Shown here piece by piece: positions 1 through 7,857 of a stretch of DNA of 42,305 nucleotides (position 1 is the first letter of the stretch; the number at the start of each line of letters is the position of its first letter). Location of the stretch: positions 1-42,305 of the forward strand of contig VBGO01000008.1 of the NCBI GenBank assembly GCA_005882525.1, written 5' to 3'. The notes under the pieces are model-generated. The model worked only from the letters and a program-made list of their open reading frames with translations, made no database searches and was not told where the DNA came from. The position numbers and the translations under genes were made by a program. The stretch comes from Chloroflexota bacterium (lineage in GTDB: Bacteria > Chloroflexota > Dormibacteria > CF-121).

Positions 1-118
1 AAGGTCTCCCACTGGGTTAACCAGGTAAGACCCCAGCGAGACTAGCTGGTTGATAGGCCGCAAGTGTAAGACGGGCAACCGTTTCAGCTAAGCGGTACTA
101 ATAGGTCGAGGGCTTGAC
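1..118 (+). rRNA. 23S rRNA, 3' end (partial)
   Basis: This is the extreme 3' end of a bacterial 23S rRNA. The closing stretch around 85-118 (ctaagcggtactaatagg, then tcgagggcttgacc) is the conserved terminal segment of large-subunit rRNA. The 5' part lies outside the window. The 5S gene follows after a spacer of about 100 nt, the normal order in an rrn operon. The exact 3' end is approximate. Confidence 0.93.
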
Positions 119-215
119 CATCTATCTCACTCCTCAGCGCTTAACAGCGCCGGAGGTTGATCGCGTGATTCTTGCGCGGTCCCTAAAGCACTTCTTCGCA
201 GCGATCGAAGTAAGA

Positions 216-337
216 GACTTCGGTGACCATAGCGACGGGGAAACACCTGTTCCCATCCCGAACACAGCAGTTAAGCCCGTCAGCGCCGATGGTACTGGGC
301 TGGCAACGGTCTGGGAGAGTAGGTCATCGCCGAGGTC
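216..337 (+). rRNA. rrf: 5S rRNA
   Basis: The gene is about 120 nt long. It carries the conserved loop sequence cccatcccgaacacag (255-270) and the ggtactgggctggcaac region. The terminal helix forms between gacttcggtga (from 216) and tcatcgccgaggtc (ending at 337). A T-rich stretch (338-348, ctctttctttt) follows directly and could act as the transcript terminator. Ends are placed from the helix and may be off by one or two bases. Confidence 0.95.
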
Positions 338-382
338 TCTTTCTTTTTGCCTGCCGCCGGCTTGACCGGATAATGGAGACCA

Positions 383-1444
383 ATGCGAGACCGCCGGCAA
401 TGGATGCGGCCCTCCCTCAACTGGCTGCTCGTCTTCATCCCGGTATCGCTCGCCGCCGAGGTTGCCCATCAGCCCCTCCTCGTCTTCATCACGTCCGGGC
501 TGGCCATCGTCCCGCTGGCGGGATTGATCGGGCGTGCCACCGACCGGCTGGCCATGCACGTCGGTCCGCGGCTCGGCGGTCTGCTGAACGCCACCTTCGG
601 GAATCTGACGGAGCTGATCGTCGCCGTGCTGCTCATCAGTGCGGGCGACTTCGAGATTGTGAAGGCGTCGTTGATCGGCTCGATTATCGGCAACCTGCTG
701 CTCGTTCTGGGCCTCTCGCTCCTGGTCGGTGGGTTGGGCCGTGGTGAGCAGACCTTCAGCGCCCGGGCGGCGGGCCTGCACACGGCGTCCCTAGTCCTGG
801 CCGTCGCCGGCCTCGGGATCCCGGCGCTGCTGGTGGCGGCGTCGCCGAGGATCTCCGTTGGCGACCGAGAGATCGTCTCCGCCGGCGTGGCAGCGACGCT
901 GATCCTGCTCTACGTGGCCGCGCTCGTGTTCATGCAGTTCACCCACGCCCACCTCTTCCGCACGCCGGAGTCCAACGAACAGCCCGAATGGTCGAGGGGG
1001 CTGGGGATCGGCATGCTGCTCGGCGCCGCCCTGCTCGTGGGGCTGGAGTCGGAACTGCTGGTCTCGGCGCTCGATCCCGCACTGCAGACGCTCAAGATCT
1101 CGCCGATCTTCGTCGGCCTCATCCTGATTCCGGTGATCGCGAACGCCGCCGAGCACGCGGCGGCCGTCTTCTTCGCCGTCAGGGACAAGCTCGATGTCAC
1201 GCTCGAGATCGCCGTCGGCTCCTCGACGCAGGTCGCCCTGTTCCTCGCGCCGGCCATGGTGTTCATCAGCCTTCTCCTCGGTCGGCCGATGGACTTCGTC
1301 TTCACCGGCTTCGAGATTGGGGCCGTGTTCATCGCCACCCTGATCATTGCCGTGATCTCTCGTGACGGCCAGAGCAACTGGCTCGAAGGCTTGCAGCTGA
1401 TCAGCGTCTACGCGATTGTCGCGCTGGCCGCGTTTTTCCTCTGA
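383..1444 (+). CDS. Calcium/proton (cation) antiporter, CaCA/Cax family
   Basis: This 353-residue polytopic inner-membrane protein has about eleven hydrophobic segments. The two signature alpha repeats of the CaCA superfamily are visible: GNLTELI at residues 73-79, and NAAEHAAA (254-261) followed by GSSTQVALF (279-287). The acidic residues in these repeats bind the cation. Members of the Cax branch export Ca2+ in exchange for protons, and the length is normal for that family. The start at 383 has a GGAG a few bases upstream, while the in-frame ATG at 404 has no visible ribosome site. The gene follows the rRNA operon and converges with the racemase gene, leaving only 9 bp between stops. The substrate could be another divalent cation. 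Confidence 0.9.
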   Translation: MRDRRQWMRPSLNWLLVFIPVSLAAEVAHQPLLVFITSGLAIVPLAGLIGRATDRLAMHVGPRLGGLLNATFGNLTELIVAVLLISAGDFEIVKASLIGSIIGNLLLVLGLSLLVGGLGRGEQTFSARAAGLHTASLVLAVAGLGIPALLVAASPRISVGDREIVSAGVAATLILLYVAALVFMQFTHAHLFRTPESNEQPEWSRGLGIGMLLGAALLVGLESELLVSALDPALQTLKISPIFVGLILIPVIANAAEHAAAVFFAVRDKLDVTLEIAVGSSTQVALFLAPAMVFISLLLGRPMDFVFTGFEIGAVFIATLIIAVISRDGQSNWLEGLQLISVYAIVALAAFFL

Positions 1445-1453
1445 CCGGGCGCG

Positions 1454-2560
1454 TCAGCGGACCGTCTCACGGCGGACGGTGAGCCGCTCGACCAGGTCGA
1501 CCTTGACCCGGACGCCGATTCCCCACCGAGTCGGAACCGGGATGGTGCCTCCGCGCTGCAGGACAAAGGGGGGCTCGACGATGTCCTCGGCCCAGTAGCG
1601 GCCGCTCGCGGAGATATCACCGGGCAGCCGAAAATTGGGCAGCGTGGCCAGCGCCACGTTGCAGGCTCGACCGATGCCGGTCTCGAGCATCCCACCGCAC
1701 CAGACCGGCACACCGGCGTTCCCGGCGATGTCGTGGATGCGACGCGACTCGGCGAAACCCCCGACCCGACCCGGCTTGATGTTGATCACGCGGCAGGCGC
1801 CGAGCTGCAGCGCTTGGCGCGCGTCACGCGCCGATTCGATGCTCTCATCCAGGCAGATCGGAGTGCGGAGCTGCCGCTGCAGCGCGGCATGATCGACCAG
1901 GTCGCCGGCAGCCAGCGGTTGTTCGAGCATCAACAGGCCGAAGCGGTCGAGCTGCGCCAGGTGGGCGGCATCGTCGAGGCTGTAGGCGGAGTTGGCATCG
2001 GCCATCAGCGTGATCTCCGGATACTTCTCGCGGATCGCGCCGATCGCCATGACATCCCAGCCCGGTTCGATCTTGACCTTGATCCGCCGGTACCCCTCGG
2101 CCAGGTGCGACCCGATGCTGTCGAGCAGCTCGTCGACGGTTGCCTGGATGCCGATGCTGACCCCGGTCTCGACCCGATCCCGGACTCCGCCGAGATACTG
2201 CGCGAGCGGCTTGCGAGCGTGCTCGGCGAGCGCCCCGGTGAAGGCCATTTCAATGCTTGCCTTCGCCATATGGTGGCCGCGGACCGGAGCGAACAGCGTC
2301 TCCAGCTCGTCGACGTTCGCCAGGTCGCGTCCGATGACGCCAGGCAGCAGGTAACCCTTGAGGATCTGCCAGGCGGTCTCGACCGTCTCATAGGAGTACC
2401 AGGGCCCTTCCCCGGCGACACACTCGCCCCAGTGGGAGTGGCCGTCGATATCCAACCGGACAAGCAGGGGATAGCGGTCCTGCTGGACGCCAAAACTGGT
2501 CCGAAACGGCTTCAGCAAGCGCATCTTGAGCACCCTCAGCTCGACGGCGTCGATCTTCAT
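1454..2560 (-). CDS. N-succinylamino acid racemase / o-succinylbenzoate synthase (enolase superfamily)
   Basis: This 368-residue protein belongs to the muconate-lactonizing subgroup of the enolase superfamily. All catalytic residues are in register: the K161-x-K163 pair, metal ligands D188, E213 and D238, and the opposing base K262 in NIKPGRVGG. The GGMLETGIGRA segment (289-299) is typical of the OSBS/NSAR branch. The family makes o-succinylbenzoate for menaquinone or racemizes N-succinyl amino acids, and many members do both. No other menaquinone gene is nearby. The start codon overlaps the stop of the upstream GNAT gene by 4 nt, and an M20 peptidase lies in the same block, which favours the racemase role. 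Start chosen at the ATG in that overlap; a longer open frame upstream is read-through into the GNAT gene. Confidence 0.87.
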   Translation of the reverse strand: MKIDAVELRVLKMRLLKPFRTSFGVQQDRYPLLVRLDIDGHSHWGECVAGEGPWYSYETVETAWQILKGYLLPGVIGRDLANVDELETLFAPVRGHHMAKASIEMAFTGALAEHARKPLAQYLGGVRDRVETGVSIGIQATVDELLDSIGSHLAEGYRRIKVKIEPGWDVMAIGAIREKYPEITLMADANSAYSLDDAAHLAQLDRFGLLMLEQPLAAGDLVDHAALQRQLRTPICLDESIESARDARQALQLGACRVINIKPGRVGGFAESRRIHDIAGNAGVPVWCGGMLETGIGRACNVALATLPNFRLPGDISASGRYWAEDIVEPPFVLQRGGTIPVPTRWGIGVRVKVDLVERLTVRRETVR

Positions 2561-3339
2561 CGACTCGGGGCCATCACATAGGCACCCTCGCGCCGAAAAT
2601 CGACCGCCACCAACCCGGCGCTGAGGGCCGCCTCGAACGCGGCCCGGCTTTCCATCCGCCAGCGCAAGGCGAGCTCCAGGCTGGCGCGCTTGACCGCCTG
2701 GAAATCCAGCGGCACCCCGATCAGGGCTGCCGCTGCCGTGCCCAGCGCGGGGTGCTCCGCGACCGGCTCGCCGGCGTTGCCCACCCGCAACAGCACGAGG
2801 GGCTCCGAGGCGACCGGCGGCTTCGGCCGGCGCAGCCACCACTCGGCTTCGAATCGATCCGACGGCAGTCCGCGGTTGAGCTCGTCCTCCATCGCCCCGT
2901 AATGGTCGCGATCGTAGCGGCGGGCGATGCAGCCGAGGCGGTGCAGGTTGATGTAGGCGTTGCGCGCCTCCAATGGATCGAAGGTCCAGGTCACCAACTC
3001 GTAGCCCAGTCTCAATGCATCGTACCGCTGAGCCTGCTTGAGGGCGATCCCGACGCCACGACCGCGAAAGTCCGGCAGAACGCCGAGCTGATGGGAGCAC
3101 AGACGCAGCTGCCCATCTCGCATGCCGAGGAAGGCGAAGCAGAAACCGACCAGGCGGCCGTTGGGGAGGAAGGCGCCGTGCACCAGGCCGCCGTTGTGCT
3201 GCATCGTGAGGAGCAACTCGCGCGGCACCACGTTGCGTTCGGCCGCACCCCAGATGTCCCGACTCATCGCCTCGCAGGCAGCGAACTCATCCATCGAACG
3301 GACCAGCCTGGTTTCGACTTCCGGAGGCACGCGCCACAT
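2557..3339 (-). CDS. GNAT-family N-acyltransferase (COG3375-like), probable D-amino-acid N-succinyltransferase
   Basis: The protein has 260 residues with a GNAT fold in the first 150. The acetyl-CoA-binding motif A is seen as GVLPDFRGRGVGIALK near residues 86-101. The C-terminal half lacks a recognised domain but matches the length of the COG3375 group as I know it. Genes of this group often sit beside enolase-superfamily N-acylamino acid racemases. In Geobacillus the partner is a succinyl-CoA:D-amino acid N-succinyltransferase. Here the stop overlaps the racemase start by 4 nt, so the two are translationally coupled. The acyl donor and substrate are inferred from this context. The start ATG at 3339 lies 33 nt downstream of the transglycosylase stop, so a shared transcript is likely. 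Confidence 0.8.
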   Translation of the reverse strand: MWRVPPEVETRLVRSMDEFAACEAMSRDIWGAAERNVVPRELLLTMQHNGGLVHGAFLPNGRLVGFCFAFLGMRDGQLRLCSHQLGVLPDFRGRGVGIALKQAQRYDALRLGYELVTWTFDPLEARNAYINLHRLGCIARRYDRDHYGAMEDELNRGLPSDRFEAEWWLRRPKPPVASEPLVLLRVGNAGEPVAEHPALGTAAAALIGVPLDFQAVKRASLELALRWRMESRAAFEAALSAGLVAVDFRREGAYVMAPSR

Positions 3340-3372
3340 GCTAGCGCGGCGACCGGTTGCGGCTGCTACGAA

Positions 3373-4122
3373 CTACTTACAGGTCCAGGCGCTTTGACGC
3401 CCGGCGTTGTAAAAGACCAGCGCGCCGCGTGCCTGGGCGTAGGGGTCCCAGATGTTCTGCCCCGGGAAGTTGGCGTTCCAGGTCGACGGCATGAATTGGA
3501 AGAGCCCGCTGGCGCCGCTGGAACGGTTGATGGCCAGCGGGTTGTAGTGGCTTTCGCAGTTGGCCACCCGCAGGGCCCAGCTGAGGCCCGGACTGTTGGC
3601 GAAGACGGCGTAGATGGCGGCCAGCCCGTCACCGCCCGAGCCGGGCGGTGGCGTGAAGGCACCCGCCGGCGACTGGGCGGGTTGGGTTGTCACCCGCCGC
3701 GCGATCACGGGCGCCTGGCTGACCACCGCCGGTGCCGGCCGCTCCTCGAGCGCCGACGCCTTGGCGACCTCCCGCATGGCCGGCGCGTTGCGCGCGGGGA
3801 CCGGGCTGGTCCACAGGACATAGCCCGAGTACTCGGCCGCGACCGCCCGTGTCGGTGCGGCGCGCCCGGACATCGTCGGGACGACCAGGACGAATCCCAG
3901 CGCGAGCACCAGGCCGTGGCCGACGAAATTCACAGAGAGTGCACGCTGGGGGCGGCGGAGGACGTTGAGTGCGGTGGTCGCCCGGTTCTGGAGTCGCCAG
4001 AACCGCAGGACCGCCCGCGCGCTCCAGTCGGAAGCCACAAGATCGTGGAGTCTGGCGCTGGTTAACCGCAAGATATGGGCACGAGCCTTTGACACGATAC
4101 CAATAAACGCTGTAACGCTCAA
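3373..4122 (-). CDS. Membrane-anchored lytic transglycosylase-like protein
   Basis: The 249-residue protein has a basic N-terminal segment, one hydrophobic segment at about 65-85, a Pro/Ala-rich linker (about 120-165) and a compact C-terminal domain. That domain contains ANCESHYNPLAIN and SGLFQFMPSTW, the signature of the soluble lytic transglycosylase or Rpf-type lysozyme fold; the Glu in CESHYNP is the expected catalytic acid. It probably cleaves peptidoglycan outside the membrane. It sits between the M20 pseudogene and the GNAT gene on the same strand, but its function has no evident link to them. The start ATG is at 4122. A shorter start is possible because the first 60 residues are poorly conserved in such proteins. 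Confidence 0.85.
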   Translation of the reverse strand: MSVTAFIGIVSKARAHILRLTSARLHDLVASDWSARAVLRFWRLQNRATTALNVLRRPQRALSVNFVGHGLVLALGFVLVVPTMSGRAAPTRAVAAEYSGYVLWTSPVPARNAPAMREVAKASALEERPAPAVVSQAPVIARRVTTQPAQSPAGAFTPPPGSGGDGLAAIYAVFANSPGLSWALRVANCESHYNPLAINRSSGASGLFQFMPSTWNANFPGQNIWDPYAQARGALVFYNAGRQSAWTCK

Positions 4123-4257
4123 GCAGCCTTCCCTCCGTCACTGGACGAACGTCAACCCTTCGGTCCGCGGGTGAAAACGAGAGGAGGCCATGAGCTACGA
4201 CGAGGCGTAACGGACCGTCGTCCACCGTACCACAGGCGGTGCGAGCTCCGTCAGCGC
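4123..4257 (-). other. Leader region of the transglycosylase gene with a long-range inverted repeat
   Basis: The 135-nt gap upstream of the transglycosylase start contains two perfect 7-nt complementary segments, cggtccg at 4161-4167 and cggaccg at 4211-4217, separated by 43 nt. An mRNA leader could fold here. It does not match the c-di-AMP (ydaO) riboswitch consensus, which controls similar wall-lytic genes in other bacteria. Confidence 0.25.
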
Positions 4258-5269
4258 CTACAGCGCGTCGATCATCAGTCGCAGGAGCTGGGTGCGCTGC
4301 AACCAGCTTTCGACCAGCAGGTGCTCGGTGTCGGCGTGGGCGCCTCCGCCATCGGGTCCGAGGCCGTCGAGGGTGGGGACGCCCAGGGCGGCGGTAAAGT
4401 TGCCATCGCTGCCGCCGCCGGTGCTCGTCTCGGCGAGCCGGAACCCGAGGTCGCCGGCCAGGCGCTGCGCCAGCTCGGCCAGCCGGACGACGCCGGGGCT
4501 CCGCTCCATCGGTGGACGATCGACGCCCCCGCTGATCCGCAGCCGAGCGTCGTCGAGTCGGGGTTGGAGCCCGCGGACGCCTGCGCCGCGACGACGTTGG
4601 GGCGAGTACCAGCATGCACCACCCCAACGTTGATCGTCGTTCCGCTGGCCGGATCGGCAAGGGCCTTGAGGGCCAGCACCTGGTGCGCCAGTTCCTCGAT
4701 GGCGCTGATGCCTTTCTCTGGCTCCACGCCCGCATGAGCGGCTCGGCCATCGACCTCCAGGATGAAATCCGCGATGCCTTTGCGGGCGGTTTTGATGGCG
4801 CCGCCGCTGGCGGCCGGCTCCAGCACCAGCACGGCCAGGGCACCCCTGGCCGTTTCCTCGATTAAACCCCGGGAGCTGGCGCTGCCGATCTCCTCGTCGG
4901 AGGTCGACAGTACGACGACCGGCCGCCGGGGCCGCGCCTGCTCGAGGGCGAACGCCGCTTCGACAATGCCGGCTTTCATGTCGTAGCTCCCCGGACCGGT
5001 CACGCGGTCGCCGTCGACCCGGTAAGGAAGCCGCCCCAGCGTACCGTCGGGCCACACGGTGTCGTGATGGCAGAGCACGACGATCGGATCGGCGCCGTCC
5101 GATGCCGGATCGCCGACACGCCGAGCCGCTGCCGGAAGAGCTCCGCCACCTCGTTGGCGCAGGCGTCGCAGCGCGCCTTGTCCGTCGAGGGGGATTCCGC
5201 CAGCACCAGGCGTTCCAGGGCGGCGATCATGTCGGTCCGGTCGGGCGTTTGCACCAGGGTCTCGACCAT
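4258..5269 (-). pseudogene. M20-family deacylase / carboxypeptidase G2-like peptidase, frame-disrupted
   Basis: Three reading frames together encode an M20 metallopeptidase. Frame 1 starts at the ATG at 5269 (MVETLVQTPDRTDM) and runs to about 5100. Frame 2 continues with VVLCHHDTVWPDG, GPGSYDMKAG, STSDEEIGSA and RAAHAGVEPEKG to about 4585. Frame 3 continues with RGLQPRLDDARLRISGG, GGGSDGNFTAALGVPTLDG and GGAHADTEHLL to the stop. All expected metal ligands survive. The first shift is explained by one missing base near 5099 (HRDGADP would be restored). The second removes roughly 16-18 residues of the dimerisation region after NVVAAQA. Family members cleave N-acyl amino acids; beside a racemase and a GNAT enzyme, an L-desuccinylase is expected. 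This may be a true pseudogene or an assembly error. Confidence 0.75.
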
Positions 5270-5277
5270 GCTAAAAC
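5249..5277 (+). promoter_or_regulatory. Probable sigma70-type promoter of the trpB2 gene
   Basis: TTGCAC at 5249-5254 and TAAAAC at 5272-5277 are separated by exactly 17 nt. The predicted start of transcription is near 5284, leaving a short leader with a strong ribosome site. The promoter overlaps the 5' end of the divergent M20 gene. Confidence 0.4.
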
Positions 5278-5302
5278 CTAGGGACCACAGGAGGGAGAAC
5301 CT

Positions 5303-6667
5303 ATGAGCATTCACGCGCCTGAAGTCGCCAATCGGATCCAGCTCGACGAGCGAGAGCTGCCCCAGCGCTGGTACAACATCCAGGCCGATCTTCCGTTTCC
5401 CGGGAGCCCGCCGCTGCATCCCGCCACCAAGCAGCCCGTCGGTCCGCAGGACCTGGCGCCGCTCTTCCCGATGGAGTTGATCAAGCAAGAGGTGTCCCAG
5501 GAACGCTATATCGACATCCCGCAACCGATTCAGGAGGCACTCCGGCTTTGGCGGCCGACCCCGCTGATGCGGGCGACCCGGCTGGAGCGGGAGCTCAAGA
5601 CGACCGCACGGATCTACTACAAGTATGAGGGGGGCAGCCCGGCCGGCTCCCACAAACCGAACACGGCGGTCGCGCAGGCCTTCTACAACAAGGCGGAGGG
5701 CACCAAGCGACTGACCACCGAAACCGGCGCCGGCCAGTGGGGCAGCGCGCTGGCCTTTGCGACCAAGATCTTCGAGCTCGAGTGCATGGTGTACATGGTG
5801 CGGATCAGCTTTGAGCAGAAGCCCTATCGCAAAAGCATGATGCGCGTCTGGGGCGCCGAGGTGGTCCCGAGCCCTTCGGACCGGACGCAAGCGGGCAAGC
5901 GGATCCGCGCGGAAAACCCCGACTCGACCGGCAGCCTCGGGATCGCCATCTCGGAAGCCATCGAAGACGCCGCCGGCCGAGAGGACACCAAGTATTCGCT
6001 GGGAAGCGTGCTGAATCATGTCCTGATGCACCAGACCATCATTGGCGAGGAAGCGCTGGTGCAAATGGAGCGGGCCGGGGCGATGCCGGACGTCGTGGTG
6101 GGCTGCGTCGGCGGCGGTAGCAACTTTTCCGGACTAGCGTTTCCCTTCCTGAGGGACCGGTTGGGGGGACGGAGCAAAACGCGCTTCCTGGCGGTCGAGC
6201 CGGCGGCCTCGCCGTCGATCACGCGCGGCAAGTACGCCTACGACTTCGGCGACACGATCGGCATGACACCGTTGCTCAAGATGCACACGCTGGGCCATGC
6301 GTTCGTCCCGGACGGCATTCATGCCGGCGGCCTTCGTTATCACGGGATGGCGCCGTTGGTCTCGGGCCTCGCGGATCATGGGTTCATCGAGGCGGTTGCC
6401 TACCCGCAGCGCACCGTCTTCGACGCCGCCGTGCAGTTCGCTCGCACCGAGGGCACCATTCCTGCGCCGGAGACGGCGCACGCGATCCGAGCGGTCATCG
6501 ACGAGGCGGTCAAAGCCCGGGAACGCGGCGAGTCGCCGACCATCCTCTTCAACTTCAGCGGCCATGGTCTGCTCGACCTGGCGGCCTACGACGCCTACTT
6601 CGACGGCACCTTGTCGGACGTCACGCTCTCCGAGGCGCGCATCCAGGAGTTGGTCGGCTCGCTGTAA
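5303..6667 (+). CDS. Tryptophan synthase beta-like protein, TrpB2 type
   Basis: The 454-residue PLP enzyme matches the TrpB2 branch. SPAGSHKPNTAVAQAFYNK carries the Schiff-base lysine, and TTETGAGQWGSALAFA and MVRISFEQKPYRKSMM are typical TrpB2 blocks. The phosphate-binding loop GCVGGGSNFSG is present. TrpB2 enzymes condense indole (or a related acceptor) with serine or phosphoserine, and usually occur alone, as here, without trpA. A GGAGGGA (5290-5296) sits 6 nt before the ATG. The gene diverges from the M20 gene with only 33 bp between starts, so both share a regulatory region. A role in salvage of indole or in another beta-substitution reaction is possible. Confidence 0.92.
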   Translation: MSIHAPEVANRIQLDERELPQRWYNIQADLPFPGSPPLHPATKQPVGPQDLAPLFPMELIKQEVSQERYIDIPQPIQEALRLWRPTPLMRATRLERELKTTARIYYKYEGGSPAGSHKPNTAVAQAFYNKAEGTKRLTTETGAGQWGSALAFATKIFELECMVYMVRISFEQKPYRKSMMRVWGAEVVPSPSDRTQAGKRIRAENPDSTGSLGIAISEAIEDAAGREDTKYSLGSVLNHVLMHQTIIGEEALVQMERAGAMPDVVVGCVGGGSNFSGLAFPFLRDRLGGRSKTRFLAVEPAASPSITRGKYAYDFGDTIGMTPLLKMHTLGHAFVPDGIHAGGLRYHGMAPLVSGLADHGFIEAVAYPQRTVFDAAVQFARTEGTIPAPETAHAIRAVIDEAVKARERGESPTILFNFSGHGLLDLAAYDAYFDGTLSDVTLSEARIQELVGSL

Positions 6668-6673
6668 CCGCAA

Positions 6674-6699
6674 GGGAGGAAGCCGACCGGTTTCCTCCC
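6674..6699. terminator. Inverted repeat between convergent genes, possible bidirectional terminator
   Basis: GGGAGGAA (6674-6681) and TTCCTCCC (6692-6699) form a perfect 8-bp stem with a 10-nt loop between the stops of trpB2 and the KGG-repeat gene. A clear T-run is missing, so efficiency is uncertain. Confidence 0.45.
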
Positions 6700-6709
6700 G
6701 CTTCGATCG

Positions 6710-6997
6710 TTAGTGCTTGCCACCCTCGCGGCCGATGGTGGCCATCCGGTTGCGATCCTGGCTGGAGGCCTCGCCGCCTTTACGGCCGGCCGCCCTGGCT
6801 TCCTCGGAGGAGAACTCGTGCGCCGAGCCTTTCTCATGGGCCGCCTTGCCGCCCTTGCTGCCCGCCTGCCGCGCCTCCTCCGGGCTGAACTCATGCGCCG
6901 ACCCCTTCAGGTGGGCGGCTTGCCCGCCCTTACTCGCGATTTCCCGCTGCTTCGACTCGTCCATGGATCCGAAGCCTCGCTTGCCGCTTGCTGGCAT
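6710..6997 (-). CDS. KGG-repeat stress-induced protein (YciG-like)
   Basis: This is a 95-residue, highly charged, probably disordered protein. It contains repeated KGG motifs: ASKGGQAAH, GSKGGKAAH and GRKGGEASS. The N-terminal segment RGFGSMDESKQREIASKGG is typical of the general-stress family with E. coli YciG. A 25-residue unit is repeated twice in tandem (residues 22-46 and 47-71), each containing KGSAHEFS and EEAR. The start is fixed by a perfect AGGAGG six nt upstream of the ATG at 6997; the longer open frame upstream should be dropped. The molecular function of the family is poorly defined. Confidence 0.88.
   Translation of the reverse strand: MPASGKRGFGSMDESKQREIASKGGQAAHLKGSAHEFSPEEARQAGSKGGKAAHEKGSAHEFSSEEARAAGRKGGEASSQDRNRMATIGREGGKH
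6785..6934 (-). repeat. Tandem 75-bp coding repeat in the KGG gene
   Basis: Two adjacent 75-bp units encode SKGGxAAHxKGSAHEFSxEE and the following ARxAG. They differ at only a few residues (Q/K, L/E, P/S, Q/A), showing a simple in-frame tandem duplication. Confidence 0.75.
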
Positions 6998-7138
6998 TTG
7001 TCGCCTCCTTTGAACTGGACCTTGCACGGGAAAGCTGCAAAGAGGACCTACAGACCCGCGAGCCACCATTTGCTAGCGCCGGTATCAATCTAGCTGACAC
7101 GGCTGGCCGGCTGTCAAGCGGGTCGGATCGCGACAACG

Positions 7139-7169
7139 AAAACAGGGCCTCGGTCGCGAGACCCTGTTT
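7139..7169 (-). terminator. Rho-independent terminator of the LapA-like gene
   Basis: Read on the minus strand, AACAGGG and CCCTGTT form a 7-bp stem around a GC-rich loop, followed by TTTT. It lies about 30 nt downstream of the stop of the LapA-like gene. Confidence 0.65.
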
Positions 7170-7197
7170 GCGAAGGACGTCGACGGATCGAACCGGT

Positions 7198-7725
7198 TCA
7201 GTACCCCGCCGGCTCTCGACCGCTGAAAAAGGCGCGAACCCGCTCACCGAACGTCGGCCGGGCTCGGTAGGGCGTTGCGGTCCCGGAGCGATCGGCCGCA
7301 TCGGCCGCCATGACAGGCTCCCGGTCGGTTTCCTGGTGGGCGGGCGTCGTGTCCCGCTCGGGGGTCGCCGGAGCGCCGGTGGTCGCCGCCACGCCGCGGT
7401 CCATGCCACGCAGCTCGCTGCGGACGCGGGCATTTTCTTCACGCAAGCCCTGGTTTTCGCGGCGGAGATCGTTGATGGTCGACTCCCGCGTCGTGACTCG
7501 ACGCCGCATCGAGCCGACGTGCACCCCGTGGACGAGACCGGAGTAGAGCATGTAGAGGAGAAAGAGCCCGCCGATCACGGCGGCCGCGACCACCACCGGG
7601 ACCCAGTCCGGGACGGCGGACCAGTGCCACTGCCAGAGCGTGACGTCGTGGCTGCCGGTGTTCTCCATCGCATACAGGCCGACCCCGGCCGCGACGATGA
7701 TCAACAGGATCAGGAACAGGATCAT
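7198..7725 (-). CDS. LapA-like (DUF1049) membrane protein with coiled coil
   Basis: A protein of about 175 residues with two transmembrane segments in the first 65 residues, then a coiled-coil stretch (RESTINDLRRENQGLREENA, about 80-105) and a disordered tail ending in a small amphipathic patch. The layout matches LapA/DUF1049 proteins, which act in envelope assembly, but sequence support is modest. Two ATGs compete. GGAGGG (7732-7737) touches the ATG at 7731 but lies 6 nt from the ATG at 7725, so 7725 is preferred. It has its own promoter and terminator, so it is probably monocistronic. Confidence 0.72.
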   Translation of the reverse strand: MILFLILLIIVAAGVGLYAMENTGSHDVTLWQWHWSAVPDWVPVVVAAAVIGGLFLLYMLYSGLVHGVHVGSMRRRVTTRESTINDLRRENQGLREENARVRSELRGMDRGVAATTGAPATPERDTTPAHQETDREPVMAADAADRSGTATPYRARPTFGERVRAFFSGREPAGY

Positions 7726-7772
7726 GAGCATCCCTCCAGGTTGTTACTGGCGTTTTAGACAGGTAGAATATC

Positions 7773-7802
7773 AAATTACCTGATAGCCACACGTTCAGTC
7801 AA
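7773..7802 (-). promoter_or_regulatory. Promoter of the LapA-like gene
   Basis: On the minus strand TTGACT (7802-7797) and TAATTT (7778-7773) are separated by 18 nt. The expected transcription start is near 7766, about 40 nt before the coding start. The region is AT-rich compared with its surroundings. Confidence 0.5.
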
Positions 7803-7857
7803 GGACCCCTATTCGTCCCCCTGGTGCGGATGAGTTCCGGCGCGCGGCCGGGCAAGA

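Noticed and set aside
1454..2560. Simple annotation as menC of menaquinone synthesis
   Set aside because: Sequence alone cannot separate OSBS from NSAR, but no other men gene is nearby, and the GNAT and M20 partners point to amino-acid racemization. Dual activity remains possible.
1454..3100. 548-codon version of the racemase
   Set aside because: The extra 180 codons are antisense-free read-through in the wrong frame of the GNAT gene. The ATG at 2560 fits the family length and the coupled overlap.
2752..4065. 437-codon plus-strand open frame over the GNAT and transglycosylase genes
   Set aside because: It is antisense to two genes with clear motifs. The product is low in complexity, rich in Arg/Gly/His, and has no recognisable domain. 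Long shadow frames are expected at this GC content.
4123..4257. Cyclic-di-AMP (ydaO-type) riboswitch before the transglycosylase gene
   Set aside because: Such riboswitches control similar wall-lytic genes, so I looked for the conserved segments. Only a long-range 7-bp complement is present; the consensus blocks are missing.
6785..6934. CRISPR-like short repeats
   Set aside because: The only tandem repeat is a two-copy coding duplication in the KGG gene. No array with regular unique spacers was seen in the window.
7198..7725. Start at the ATG at 7731
   Set aside because: The GGAGGG would touch that ATG with no spacing. The ATG at 7725 has a normal 6-nt gap.
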